Source: Paludibacter propionicigenes WB4 (GTDB taxonomy: Bacteria; Bacteroidota; Bacteroidia; Bacteroidales; Paludibacteraceae). Taken from it: DNA of 64,000 nt. A program made the position numbers and the translations under genes. The stretch covers positions 2,294,001 through 2,358,000 of the forward strand of contig NC_014734.1 in NCBI RefSeq assembly GCF_000183135.1, given 5' to 3'. The notes under the pieces are model-generated. The model was given only the letters and a program-made list of their open reading frames with translations. It searched no databases and had not been told where the DNA came from. Positions 18,727 through 27,351 of the stretch are shown one piece after another; within the stretch, counting starts at the first letter, position 1, and every line of letters begins with the position of its first letter.

Positions 18727-20295
18727 ATGAAACACAAAATAAACCTGCTCCTCCCTTTCATTTGCTTCTTTTTAATAAGCTGTTCTTCTACTCCTTCTCC
18801 CGAATTAAAAATCGCCGAACGACTTATTGAATCAAATCCTGATTCGGCATTAAAGATCCTTCAAAATATAGAACCACAAAGCATAAAATCTGATTATAAT
18901 AGGGCACTATACGGACTACTTAAAATTGAAGCTATCGACAACAACCACATACTACTCACTCCTGATTCAGCACTCGACTTTTCTATGGCTTATTATAAGA
19001 AAAAAAATGACCAACAACATCTAGCTGTTTCCTATTTCTATAAAGCTAGAATATACAGATACATGCAGAAGGATGATAAAGCTATAGTATTGTATTTGTC
19101 AGCGTTAGATTATTTTCTTGAAAATAATAATTATAAGTTTCTATCGATGATATATTCAAATATTGGAGACATTTGTTTAGGACAAGCTGATTACTACAGA
19201 GGAGTACTTAATTATAAGTTAGCACTGGAATGTGCAAAACATACTGGAGAAAACATTAACTATAAAATAGTTTTTCTAGGAAATGCTTATCGAAGAATGA
19301 AGAATTATAAAACAGCTATGAAATACTACCAAAAAGCAAAAATACTACCAAATGATTCTATTTTATATGGAATAAAAATGCAAGAGATGGGTCTGAACTT
19401 TTATTTTTCTGAAAATCTGGATTCTGCTCAATACTATATCCGAAAAAGCATCAAATATCCATCTAGAAAAAATGCTTATGCTACAAAATATTACGCACTA
19501 AGTGATTTGTTATTTGATTTGGCTAAATATGATTCCGCTTCGTATTATGCAAAAGTGGCGCTAAGCTATCCTCATAATTTTTATACTCAGCGTGAATGTT
19601 ATAGAATCCTGACAAATGTGGAGTATCTTCGAAAAGATATTACTCAGATGAACAAATATATGGAGCAATATAAAAGTTCATCGGATTCAGTACGGAAAAT
19701 AGAAGCACAACCCAAATTCAAAGTTCTTGAGAGTCTACACTATGCTGATTTAAAGGCAAAAAAGGCAAAAAGGGAAATGACTCTATTTGTCGTGGTATTA
19801 CTGATATCAGTGCTTTTATCAGGGTTGTTGGTACATGCACTTTATAAGCGCAACAAACAGAAAAAACGGCAACTGAATATCGTAAAGGATGAGCTTAATC
19901 AGAAGCAACAACATGTAAGCAAAAGTTTATTTAAGAAAATCGAAGAAAACAGGGCAGCTCACATTGTCAAACAAAAGAAATCCAAACCTGAACTTGTCAA
20001 ACTGATATACAAAAATACATTGCACTTAGATAACTGGCAAGAGTTTAAGATTGAAATGAATCATACTTTCAATCAAATAATTGATAAATTGGAAGAGGAA
20101 TATCCAGAAATAACACAGCGAGAGCTAATATGGTGTTGCCTTCAATTGCTAGAGATTCCAAATGCAGATAGAATCGATATACTGGATACAACATCTGGTG
20201 GTTTGTATAAACTCAAACAAAGGTTAGCAAAAAAGATAAAACTTAAGTCCACGAAGGAATTAGATGAGTTCCTAAAAAACATGATATCCTTGTAA
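18727..20295 (+). CDS. Lipoprotein-TPR-transmembrane-HTH protein, copy 2
   Basis: 522 residues with the same order as copy 1: lipobox LISCSSTP, TPR-like helices (for example YRGVLNYKLALECAKHTG), single transmembrane helix at about 351-375, basic hinge YKRNKQKKRQL, coiled coil, and C-terminal pattern ITQRELIWCCLQLLEI ... LYKLKQRLAKKIKLKSTKELDEFL. It is closer to copy 3 than to copy 1 in the C-terminal domain (shared MNHTFNQIIDKLE). The strong hairpin just upstream suggests a separate transcription unit. Sensor function is inferred from the layout only. Confidence 0.85.
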   Translation: MKHKINLLLPFICFFLISCSSTPSPELKIAERLIESNPDSALKILQNIEPQSIKSDYNRALYGLLKIEAIDNNHILLTPDSALDFSMAYYKKKNDQQHLAVSYFYKARIYRYMQKDDKAIVLYLSALDYFLENNNYKFLSMIYSNIGDICLGQADYYRGVLNYKLALECAKHTGENINYKIVFLGNAYRRMKNYKTAMKYYQKAKILPNDSILYGIKMQEMGLNFYFSENLDSAQYYIRKSIKYPSRKNAYATKYYALSDLLFDLAKYDSASYYAKVALSYPHNFYTQRECYRILTNVEYLRKDITQMNKYMEQYKSSSDSVRKIEAQPKFKVLESLHYADLKAKKAKREMTLFVVVLLISVLLSGLLVHALYKRNKQKKRQLNIVKDELNQKQQHVSKSLFKKIEENRAAHIVKQKKSKPELVKLIYKNTLHLDNWQEFKIEMNHTFNQIIDKLEEEYPEITQRELIWCCLQLLEIPNADRIDILDTTSGGLYKLKQRLAKKIKLKSTKELDEFLKNMISL

Positions 20296-20353
20296 CAACT
20301 CAAAAACCGCTTCGTTTCTCATCCTAAAAAATTCGCTATTTCAAAAATAATTA

Positions 20354-20383
20354 TTGTAAAAGAAGATTATTGAGTACTTTTGT
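20354..20383 (+). promoter_or_regulatory. Promoter of TPR copy 3
   Basis: TTG at 20354-20356, 18-bp spacer, TACTTTTGT at 20375-20383; the ATG follows 74 nt later. Confidence 0.65.
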
Positions 20384-20457
20384 CATTTAAAATAATATTT
20401 TAACCTTATAGATTGACTGGAAACACCAAACTTATTGTTTTTAAGTACTGTACTACA

Positions 20458-22041
20458 ATGAATCTCAGATATTACAATATTATTTCTTTACTTTGTTTAC
20501 TATTAGCAAGCTGCAGTTCAACTCCCGATGAACTTAAAATAGCCGAACACCTTATTGAATCCAGACCAGACTCTGCGTTAACTATCCTCCAAACGATAAG
20601 ACCACAAAACCTTGAATTAGATTCTCATATTGCTTTATACTGTCTATTGATTAATAAAGCATTATCAAAGACTGACAAATATCCGGCATCCGACTCGACC
20701 ATCAACACGTCAATTAATTATTACAAGAAAAACAATGAAAAAGAGCGCTTAATTGAATGCTATTTTTACAGAGGTAAACTATTCATGCATCTGAAAAAGT
20801 ACGATGAAGCTACGAATATGTTCTTAAAAGCATTAGACAATAAGTCAGCAACAAAACACGATAAGCTCTGGGCTGAATTATACCATAATTTGGGAAATAT
20901 CTGTTACATTCAACATGAATATTTAAATGCTCGAGAAAAATACATCCAATCTGCAGAATACTATAATAAAGCCAATACCGTACTTGAGTCAAATTATAGG
21001 CTATTAGATATAGGACGTACATATTTTTCCGAAAAAAAATACAATACAGCTCTGTTTTACTATTCAAAAGTCTTAGGTCAATCGAAGGACTCATTTCAGA
21101 CAGGAAAAGCTCTTCAGGAAATAGGTATAAACTACTTACATTCTGGCAAAATTGATTCGGCACAAAAATATCTTACAAGATGTTTACATTATCCCGGAAA
21201 AGCAGAAGATAAAGGATTGCAATTCATGAGTCTAGCCGATATGTACCTTAAATGTAGCCAATTCGACTCGGCATTTCATTATTCAGCGCTTGCCTTAAAA
21301 GAACCAACAGATCTATTGACTAAACGTGAGTGCTACCGAATTCTGGTTGATATTGAGTTTCATAAGAAGAATCTTATCCAAATGGGTAAATACATGACAC
21401 TTTTTCAGTCGTATTCAAATTTCGTAAAAGCATTAGAGTCGCAAACAAAAAGCACTGTTATCGAGAATCTTCATGATACGAATGAGATAGAGAAAGGGAC
21501 AAAAAGAAATACTATTATCATTCTTTCAATTCTATTTATAGTATTGTCGCTCTCTGGTATTATCGTTTACCTGTTGTTCAAACGAAATAAAGCTAAAAAA
21601 ACTCAACTAAAATTATTTCGTGACCAATTGAGCACTAAGCAGGAATTTGTTAGCAGAAACTTAAGTAGGAGAATTCAAACAGCTAAAGAAACACAAACTG
21701 ACCATCGAAGAAATGCAAGTTCTGAAGAAAGAGTAAAGCTAGACAAAGAACTTTACAACAAGACTCTACAACTGGAAAAATGGGATGATTTTAAGGTAGA
21801 AATGAATCATACTTTCAATCAGATAATAGATAAACTGGAATTGAATTTCTCCGGCATTACTCAACGCGAAATGATATGGTGTTGTTTGCACTTATTGGAA
21901 GTTCCTAACACGGATAAAATGTTGATTCTTGATGCAAGCCCTGACAGCTTATACAAGTTAAAACAACGTCTTGCAAAAAAACTGAATCTAAAGACAACAA
22001 AGCAACTTGATTCATTTCTTATTGAAATTATTTCTGCATAA
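20458..22041 (+). CDS. Lipoprotein-TPR-transmembrane-HTH protein, copy 3
   Basis: 527 residues from ATG 20458. An in-frame TTG at 20413 would add a hydrophilic leader before the signal sequence, so it is rejected; with the ATG the length and transmembrane position (about 352-374) match copies 1 and 2. Lipobox LASCSSTP, TPR-like repeats (YDEATNMFLKALDNKS), then FKRNKAKKTQLK, coiled coil, and C-terminal ITQREMIWCCLHLLEV ... LYKLKQRLAKKLNLKTTKQLDSFL. Conservation is strongest in the C-terminal domain and weaker in the TPR part, as expected if the three copies sense different things but act on DNA in similar ways. Confidence 0.85.
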   Translation: MNLRYYNIISLLCLLLASCSSTPDELKIAEHLIESRPDSALTILQTIRPQNLELDSHIALYCLLINKALSKTDKYPASDSTINTSINYYKKNNEKERLIECYFYRGKLFMHLKKYDEATNMFLKALDNKSATKHDKLWAELYHNLGNICYIQHEYLNAREKYIQSAEYYNKANTVLESNYRLLDIGRTYFSEKKYNTALFYYSKVLGQSKDSFQTGKALQEIGINYLHSGKIDSAQKYLTRCLHYPGKAEDKGLQFMSLADMYLKCSQFDSAFHYSALALKEPTDLLTKRECYRILVDIEFHKKNLIQMGKYMTLFQSYSNFVKALESQTKSTVIENLHDTNEIEKGTKRNTIIILSILFIVLSLSGIIVYLLFKRNKAKKTQLKLFRDQLSTKQEFVSRNLSRRIQTAKETQTDHRRNASSEERVKLDKELYNKTLQLEKWDDFKVEMNHTFNQIIDKLELNFSGITQREMIWCCLHLLEVPNTDKMLILDASPDSLYKLKQRLAKKLNLKTTKQLDSFLIEIISA

Positions 22042-22458
22042 CTCTCCTTATACCACCGCCTAATTTGAGAGCCATTTAGCTTAAAATATAACTGCTTCGG
22101 ATGGATGTCCAATATTTGCCAGTACGCAATTTTTAATCAGCTTATTTTCTGGAACTTAGAAATTAAGATGTCCAAAAATATTTTATTCAAATTTTGGCTC
22201 AGTTGTTCTATTTATCTACTTTAGTGACTTTAAATGTGCTCTATTTATCTATAAAAAAACAAGAGACAGAGCGGTATTGTCAATGAGGTATAGTGAACAA
22301 TCCTTATTATAATTTGTCCTTCAACCTAAACCTTCATTCTGAGGATAACAAATCGTAATTTTGCTTTGACCATATCGCTTCATAAAAAATGCCTTCGTTA
22401 TTAGATTAACGAAGGCATTTCTATTTTATCAGAGAGATAAAAATTCCAATATTATACT
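22042..22458. other. Intergenic region between TPR copy 3 and argH
   Basis: About 340 AT-rich bases with no convincing ORF, followed by the argH terminator hairpin. A promoter-like TAATTTTGC occurs on the plus strand at about 22353, without a good -33. Confidence 0.5.
22382..22420 (-). terminator. Intrinsic terminator after argH
   Basis: Perfect 14-bp stem AAATGCCTTCGTTA / TAACGAAGGCATTT with a 6-nt loop. On the minus strand it is followed by TTTTTTATG, so it ends the pyrE-SRPBCC-argH unit; it may also stop plus-strand transcripts. Confidence 0.85.
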
Positions 22459-23796
22459 TTAGAGCAATAAATTTCGTTCTGCATCTTTTACTTTCTCAAA
22501 GCAAAACTCTGATAGAATTGAGTTTTTATAATTACTTATTTCATCATTAAAAAGATTGCCTATACTTCCCTGATGGGTATGATTGATTGACTTATTTGGA
22601 TGGAAATTTCCTTCTTCTATTTTAAGTCCAACTTGCTTATAAGCGTCGCGAAATGGCATGCCGGAAAGCGTTAGTCGGTTAACTTCTTCCACACTGAAGA
22701 GGTAATCATAACGAGTATCATCCAAAATTTCGGTATTAACCTTCACTTCTGACATCATCATAGTAGTCATTTCAATGCAATCTGTCAGCTCGGCAAAAGC
22801 AGGTACAAAAATCTCTTTAATGATCTGCAAGTCGCGAAAATAGCCCGATGGAAGGTTGTTCGTGATCATCATTATTTGCTGAGGAAGCGATTGCAACTTG
22901 TTACATTTAGCTCGTGTCAGTTCAAATACGTCAGGATTCTTTTTATGAGGCATAATGCTGGAACCCGTAGTAAATTCATCGGGTAAGCTTATAAACCCAA
23001 AATTCTGCGAAGTAAACATACAGGCATCAAAAGCCAACTTAGCAATAGTAGCGGCCACACTTGCCAGAGCGTTTGCAACAGTGCGTTCCATTTTACCACG
23101 ACCCATCTGAGCATAAACAACATTGAAATTCATACTATCGAAACCCAATAAATCGGTAGTCAACTGACGATTAAGAGGAAAAGAAGAACCATAACCGGCG
23201 GCCGAGCCTAACGGATTACGATTAGTAATCTTCCATGCAGACAATAAGAGTTGTAAATCATCTGCCAAGCTTTCGGCATAAGCACCAAACCAAAGTCCGA
23301 ACGACGACGGCATGGCCACCTGCAAATGCGTATAACCCGGAAGCAACACATCTTTGTACCTGTTGCTTTGAGAAATCAGCACCTCGAATAAATCGGAGAC
23401 TGAAGAGACTGTTTTTTGAATTTCGGCGCGGGCAAAAAGTTTTAGATCCAACAGAACCTGATCGTTGCGGGAGCGTCCACTATGAATTTTTTTCCCCACA
23501 TCGCCCAACTTACGGGTCAATATGAGTTCTACCTGAGAATGTACATCTTCTACTCCGGCCTCAATAACAAAAGCTCCGGTCTCTGCCAGCTTGTATATGT
23601 TTTTCAATTCATCCAGCAATGATTTCAATTCATCAGCCTGCAACAAACCGACTGATTCGAGCATACGAATATGAGCCATAGACCCAAGCACATCATACTT
23701 TGCCAAAAACACGTCCATCTCACGGTCGCGTCCTACGGTAAATGCTTCAATACGGGCATTTACTTGTGTACTTTTTTCCCAAAGTTTTGTTGCCAT
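22459..23796 (-). CDS. argH: Argininosuccinate lyase
   Basis: 445 residues. Splits argininosuccinate to arginine and fumarate, the last step of arginine synthesis. The fumarase/aspartase superfamily signature GSSIMPHKKNPD is at about residues 270-281; the catalytic-region HSGRSRNDQ and TPLE-equivalent GYTHLQVAMPSSFG are present. It is 10 nt after the SRPBCC gene. It lies apart from argR-argG, as a separate minus-strand unit with pyrE, an arrangement I recall from other Bacteroidales. Confidence 0.96.
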   Translation of the reverse strand: MATKLWEKSTQVNARIEAFTVGRDREMDVFLAKYDVLGSMAHIRMLESVGLLQADELKSLLDELKNIYKLAETGAFVIEAGVEDVHSQVELILTRKLGDVGKKIHSGRSRNDQVLLDLKLFARAEIQKTVSSVSDLFEVLISQSNRYKDVLLPGYTHLQVAMPSSFGLWFGAYAESLADDLQLLLSAWKITNRNPLGSAAGYGSSFPLNRQLTTDLLGFDSMNFNVVYAQMGRGKMERTVANALASVAATIAKLAFDACMFTSQNFGFISLPDEFTTGSSIMPHKKNPDVFELTRAKCNKLQSLPQQIMMITNNLPSGYFRDLQIIKEIFVPAFAELTDCIEMTTMMMSEVKVNTEILDDTRYDYLFSVEEVNRLTLSGMPFRDAYKQVGLKIEEGNFHPNKSINHTHQGSIGNLFNDEISNYKNSILSEFCFEKVKDAERNLLL

Positions 23797-23806
23797 AAAT
23801 TCTATA

Positions 23807-24223
23807 TCATTTATTCAAACCTTTTGCAAGCAAATCGGCCACCATATTCACACCCTCCTTGAGCTTTTTATCAACCATCATTTTTATCATAGCCGGCAAA
23901 TCTGCCTTTACTGTGAGTTTCATGGCCGTTTTGTTTTCTTCAATCTGTTTGAGTTGAATCCATACGTTCACATTAACAGGGGCATTTTCAGACTCAAACT
24001 TAATCGTTTTATTCGGCTCACGTTCTATGATTTTAAAACCAATTTTACCAAAACCTTCAACAACAAATTTACAACTGTCGGTATCAAACTCTAAATCTTT
24101 GACTTTATCTGTCGGAGGGTTTTGCTCCTGTATCTTTTTGAGATTATTTAAGTCACTTAATATACCAAAAACCACTTCTTCATTCGAAGAAATGGTTTTA
24201 ATATCGCTTTCGTATGTTGTCAT
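23807..24223 (-). CDS. SRPBCC-family (START/polyketide cyclase fold) protein
   Basis: 138 residues. N-terminal TYESDIKTISSNEEVVFGILSDLNNL and the later VNVWIQLKQIEENKTAMKLTVKADLPAMIK fit the SRPBCC fold, which builds a deep hydrophobic ligand pocket. No catalytic residues can be named. It sits between pyrE and argH in the same direction, 10 nt before argH, and the link looks conserved in the order, but the ligand is unknown. Confidence 0.8.
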   Translation of the reverse strand: MTTYESDIKTISSNEEVVFGILSDLNNLKKIQEQNPPTDKVKDLEFDTDSCKFVVEGFGKIGFKIIEREPNKTIKFESENAPVNVNVWIQLKQIEENKTAMKLTVKADLPAMIKMMVDKKLKEGVNMVADLLAKGLNK

Positions 24224-24350
24224 ATTTAATTATTTACAAAATGTAGAAATTCTAAATCAATAACTTGTCAATTATTCAATAGTTACGGTATATTAACGAT
24301 ATTTCATCCGTAATGTTCAGTTATTAATCTTTATTTCTATATGCTGTTTT

Positions 24351-24986
24351 CTATTCTGCTTTCCAGGTTGACGGATTTTTGCGCCATTCCTGCAATGCTT
24401 CCATATCGTCAGCTGCAATATAGTTTGTGGCTAAGGCTTCAGCCAATACCGCATCATAATTGCATAAAGTAGTCAGTTTTACTTTAGCTGCTTTAAATTT
24501 TTCTTCTGCAACAGGGAATCCATAAGTAAAGATCGCCAACATTCCGAGCACTTCTGAGCCATCCTTGCGAATAGCTTCTACAGCTTTCAGACTGCTTCCA
24601 CCGGTAGATATTAAATCTTCGATAACGACCACTTTCTGTTTTGGACGCAAATCTCCTTCAATCATGTTTTCCAACCCATGATCTTTAGGAGTAGGACGAA
24701 CATATACAAATGGCAATCCAAGCACATCGGCCACCAAAGCTCCCTGTGCTATTGCCCCAGTGGCTACTCCGGCAATAACCTCTACTTCAGGGTACATTTC
24801 AAGAATCAGTCGGGCTAATTCTAGTTTTATAAAACTACGGGTTTGCGGATAAGATAAAGTTTTGCGATTGTCGCAATATATTGGCGAGTTCCATCCAGAT
24901 GCCCACACAAATGGGTTGTTTGGTTGTAATTTTACAGCTTTAATCTTCAGTAGTTTTTCAGCTACACTTTTTTCTAATTGTTTCAT
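24351..24986 (-). CDS. pyrE: Orotate phosphoribosyltransferase
   Basis: 211 residues. Makes orotidine 5'-phosphate from orotate and PRPP in pyrimidine synthesis. The PRPP-binding loop VVVIEDLISTGGSS is at residues 118-131; the N-terminal FVWASGWNSPIYCDNR and VAGVATGAIAQGALVAD segments are typical for PyrE. A minus-strand TACTTTTGC box (25061-25053) lies about 67 nt before the start. It heads the unit pyrE, SRPBCC, argH. Confidence 0.96.
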   Translation of the reverse strand: MKQLEKSVAEKLLKIKAVKLQPNNPFVWASGWNSPIYCDNRKTLSYPQTRSFIKLELARLILEMYPEVEVIAGVATGAIAQGALVADVLGLPFVYVRPTPKDHGLENMIEGDLRPKQKVVVIEDLISTGGSSLKAVEAIRKDGSEVLGMLAIFTYGFPVAEEKFKAAKVKLTTLCNYDAVLAEALATNYIAADDMEALQEWRKNPSTWKAE

Positions 24987-25196
24987 TTTTAGTTGGTTTT
25001 GTTACAAATAAGTGACAATATCTAGGTGTAAACACTTGAGTATTTCTGTCTTGCAAAAGTAAGCAAACAAGTTGAGACATAAAACATAAAAAGAGATATT
25101 TTAAAACATTTTTTGGCTCAACGTATTGCATAAATATAACAAATATGAAACAGTAAATGAGACTCCAAAAACGGAAAAATGTATTTTTATGCACAC

Positions 25197-25562
25197 CTAG
25201 TTTACAGGTGAGAGGAATGCATCTTCTATATGTTCAATTTCAAAATTTTGTCCACGTGGAATAACCGAAATAACATCAAAGCGCGTTTCTCCGTGCCAAT
25301 CGAACTTTAAAATGTACTCTTGAGCAGCACTTACGATATTGCGAATTTTACGCGGCGTTATGGCTTCCTGCGGATGTTCGAAAGTTTCAGTAGAGCGCGT
25401 TTTTACCTCAACGATCACCAACCAATCATCTATCCGAGCCACAATATCCAATTCCAGCTTTCCACATTGCCAGTTCGTGTGAAGAATGTGGTATCCTTTC
25501 GACCTTAAATAAGCCTGCGCACGCTCTTCACCAATATCTCCCAATTCATTATGTTCTGCCAT
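25197..25562 (-). CDS. YraN/UPF0102 endonuclease-fold protein
   Basis: 121 residues from ATG at 25562 (MAEHNELGDIGE); the 10-codon hydrophobic extension upstream is not expected in this family. The pattern GDIGEERAQAYLRSKGY, LDIVARIDDWLVIVEVKTRS contains the D...ExK metal site of the restriction-endonuclease-like fold. Family members are conserved but poorly characterised; some have been linked to Holliday-junction or other DNA processing. It is a single gene divergent from the small RHH-like gene. Confidence 0.9.
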   Translation of the reverse strand: MAEHNELGDIGEERAQAYLRSKGYHILHTNWQCGKLELDIVARIDDWLVIVEVKTRSTETFEHPQEAITPRKIRNIVSAAQEYILKFDWHGETRFDVISVIPRGQNFEIEHIEDAFLSPVN

Positions 25563-25680
25563 AGCATAAAGGAATAAATACAAGATTATCAACTAAATAT
25601 TTTCAAAAATACAGTTTTTTGTTATAAACTCAATGATTGTGCAAGGATAATATTATTTTTGTGCGGTATATCCACACTCT

Positions 25681-25890
25681 ATGGCAAAGAAAACTACTAT
25701 TCCTGCATCGCAACGCAACTCGCTGCGCACGCATCGACAAATATTTACTCTCAACGATGAGGAAAACAAAGCTTTAAATCGTTATATTGCGAAATATAAG
25801 GTTCAGAATAAATCTAAATTTATTCGCGAAGCGCTTATGATGACTATAATCCGTAAAATGGAAGAAGATCATCCTACTCTATTCGACTAA
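25681..25890 (+). CDS. Small ribbon-helix-helix-like protein
   Basis: 69 residues, basic. FTLNDEENKALNRYIAKYKVQNKSKFIREALMMTIIRKM has a short strand followed by two helices with NKSKFIREAL, the pattern of a ribbon-helix-helix (CopG/MobC-like) DNA-binding protein. Similar small proteins are frequent in Bacteroidales beside rmuC or yraN, from memory only. Function unknown; it could be an autoregulator. A TATTTTTGT box lies just upstream (about 25654). Confidence 0.65.
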   Translation: MAKKTTIPASQRNSLRTHRQIFTLNDEENKALNRYIAKYKVQNKSKFIREALMMTIIRKMEEDHPTLFD

Positions 25891-25950
25891 AGAAATTTCC
25901 TTAACTGTTACTTCTCGCTTTTCTCAAAGTATCCTAAAACAATTAAAATT

Positions 25951-27285
25951 ATGGAATATATTTTCGCTATATTAGCATTGGCAGTAGGTTTCTTATTGGC
26001 CTGGCTACTCGGACTGAGAAAACAAAATATCCTTCGCACCACATCCGACAGCAACGAAAAAAGCCTGTTAGCCAGCCTGAATGAAGCTGAAACGCAAAAG
26101 TCTGTGGCACTTGAAACTTTACGTATGAAGTCCGACGAGCTACAAAGAATACAACAGGAATTGGCTTCTCAGCTGGAAATTGCCAACAATCGTGGCATAG
26201 AAGTTGCTACTTTGAAAACGATCAATGATAACCTGAGCGAAAAGCTGGAAAATCAGAAAGCCGAGATTGAAAGTTTGCAAAAGCGACTGACAGCTGAGTT
26301 TGAAAACATAGCAACCAAGATTTTGAAAGAACGCTCGGATGAATTTTCATTGTCGAACCATAAAAACCTGAGCGAAATTCTGAATCCACTAAAAGAACGT
26401 ATCCAGCTTTTTGAAAAGAAAGTAGATGATGCGTACGACAAGGAATTGCGTGACAAGATAAGTCTGCGTGAAGAAGTACGTAAGCTTACCGAACTCAACA
26501 CGCGTGTGAGCGAAGAAGCCAATAACCTGACCAAAGCACTTAAAGGCGATGTAAAAAAGCAGGGGAACTGGGGAGAAGTCATTCTGGAACGTGTACTGGA
26601 ACGTTCGGGCTTAACCAAAGGACAGGAATACGAACGTGAAGAGGTAGTGGGTGGAGCCGACATGAGCGTGCAAAGACCTGATGTCATCATCCATTTGCCG
26701 GACAATAAACATATTATTATCGACTCAAAGGTTTCGCTGGTTGCATATGAGCGATTTGTATCAGCTGATACCGATGAGCAACGCACTGTGTTTTTAAAAG
26801 AACATGTCAACTCGCTTCGCAGTCACGTGAAGTTATTGAGCGAGAAAAACTATCAGAATGCTCAAAATCTGAATACGCCGGATTTTGTTCTTATGTTTTT
26901 GCCAATAGAGGCATCGTTTTCGGTGGCGGTTCAGGGCGATGGAGAAATCTTTGCTTATGCTTGGGAAAGAAAAATAGTTATCGTAAGCCCTACCACGCTG
27001 TTGGCAACGCTGCGTACCATTTCATCGATATGGAAGCAGGAAAACCAGACGAAAAATGCACAGGAGATTGCCCGATTGAGTGGGGCGTTGTACGATAAAT
27101 TTATAGGTTTCACGGAAGATATGGTAAAAATTAAAGCCAATATCGACCGCACATCCAATTCGTACGACGACGCAATAAAAAAAATGAAAGATGGCTCGGG
27201 TAATATTATTCGTACAGCCGAAAAGATAAAAGAATTAGGCGCTAAAACCGGAAACAAATCTTTGCCTTCCGGTTTTGATAATTGA
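25951..27285 (+). CDS. rmuC: DNA recombination protein RmuC
   Basis: 444 residues. N-terminal membrane helix (residues 3-21), a long coiled coil (about 35-200), then the RmuC nuclease-like domain (about 205-400) with GNWGEVILERVLERSGL, RPDVIIHLPDNKHIIIDSKVSL and FMFLPIEASF-type stretch (VLMFLPIEASFSVA). RmuC limits some recombination events; its biochemical activity is not well defined. The D...DSK residues match the restriction-enzyme-like active site. It follows the small RHH-like gene by 60 nt. Confidence 0.95.
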   Translation: MEYIFAILALAVGFLLAWLLGLRKQNILRTTSDSNEKSLLASLNEAETQKSVALETLRMKSDELQRIQQELASQLEIANNRGIEVATLKTINDNLSEKLENQKAEIESLQKRLTAEFENIATKILKERSDEFSLSNHKNLSEILNPLKERIQLFEKKVDDAYDKELRDKISLREEVRKLTELNTRVSEEANNLTKALKGDVKKQGNWGEVILERVLERSGLTKGQEYEREEVVGGADMSVQRPDVIIHLPDNKHIIIDSKVSLVAYERFVSADTDEQRTVFLKEHVNSLRSHVKLLSEKNYQNAQNLNTPDFVLMFLPIEASFSVAVQGDGEIFAYAWERKIVIVSPTTLLATLRTISSIWKQENQTKNAQEIARLSGALYDKFIGFTEDMVKIKANIDRTSNSYDDAIKKMKDGSGNIIRTAEKIKELGAKTGNKSLPSGFDN

Positions 27286-27351
27286 TTGAGACTGGCTGTT
27301 GATTCCAGTGAAAATCAATGGCCAGCAGTAAATTGTATTAAGTTATAAGGT

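Noticed and set aside
20413-20457. Upstream TTG start of TPR paralogue 3
   Set aside because: The extension would precede a typical signal peptide, and with ATG 20458 the copy matches the lengths of the other two.
22353-22420. Possible short RNA from a TAATTTTGC box to the argH terminator
   Set aside because: No -33 element and only about 50 nt to the terminator; not convincing.
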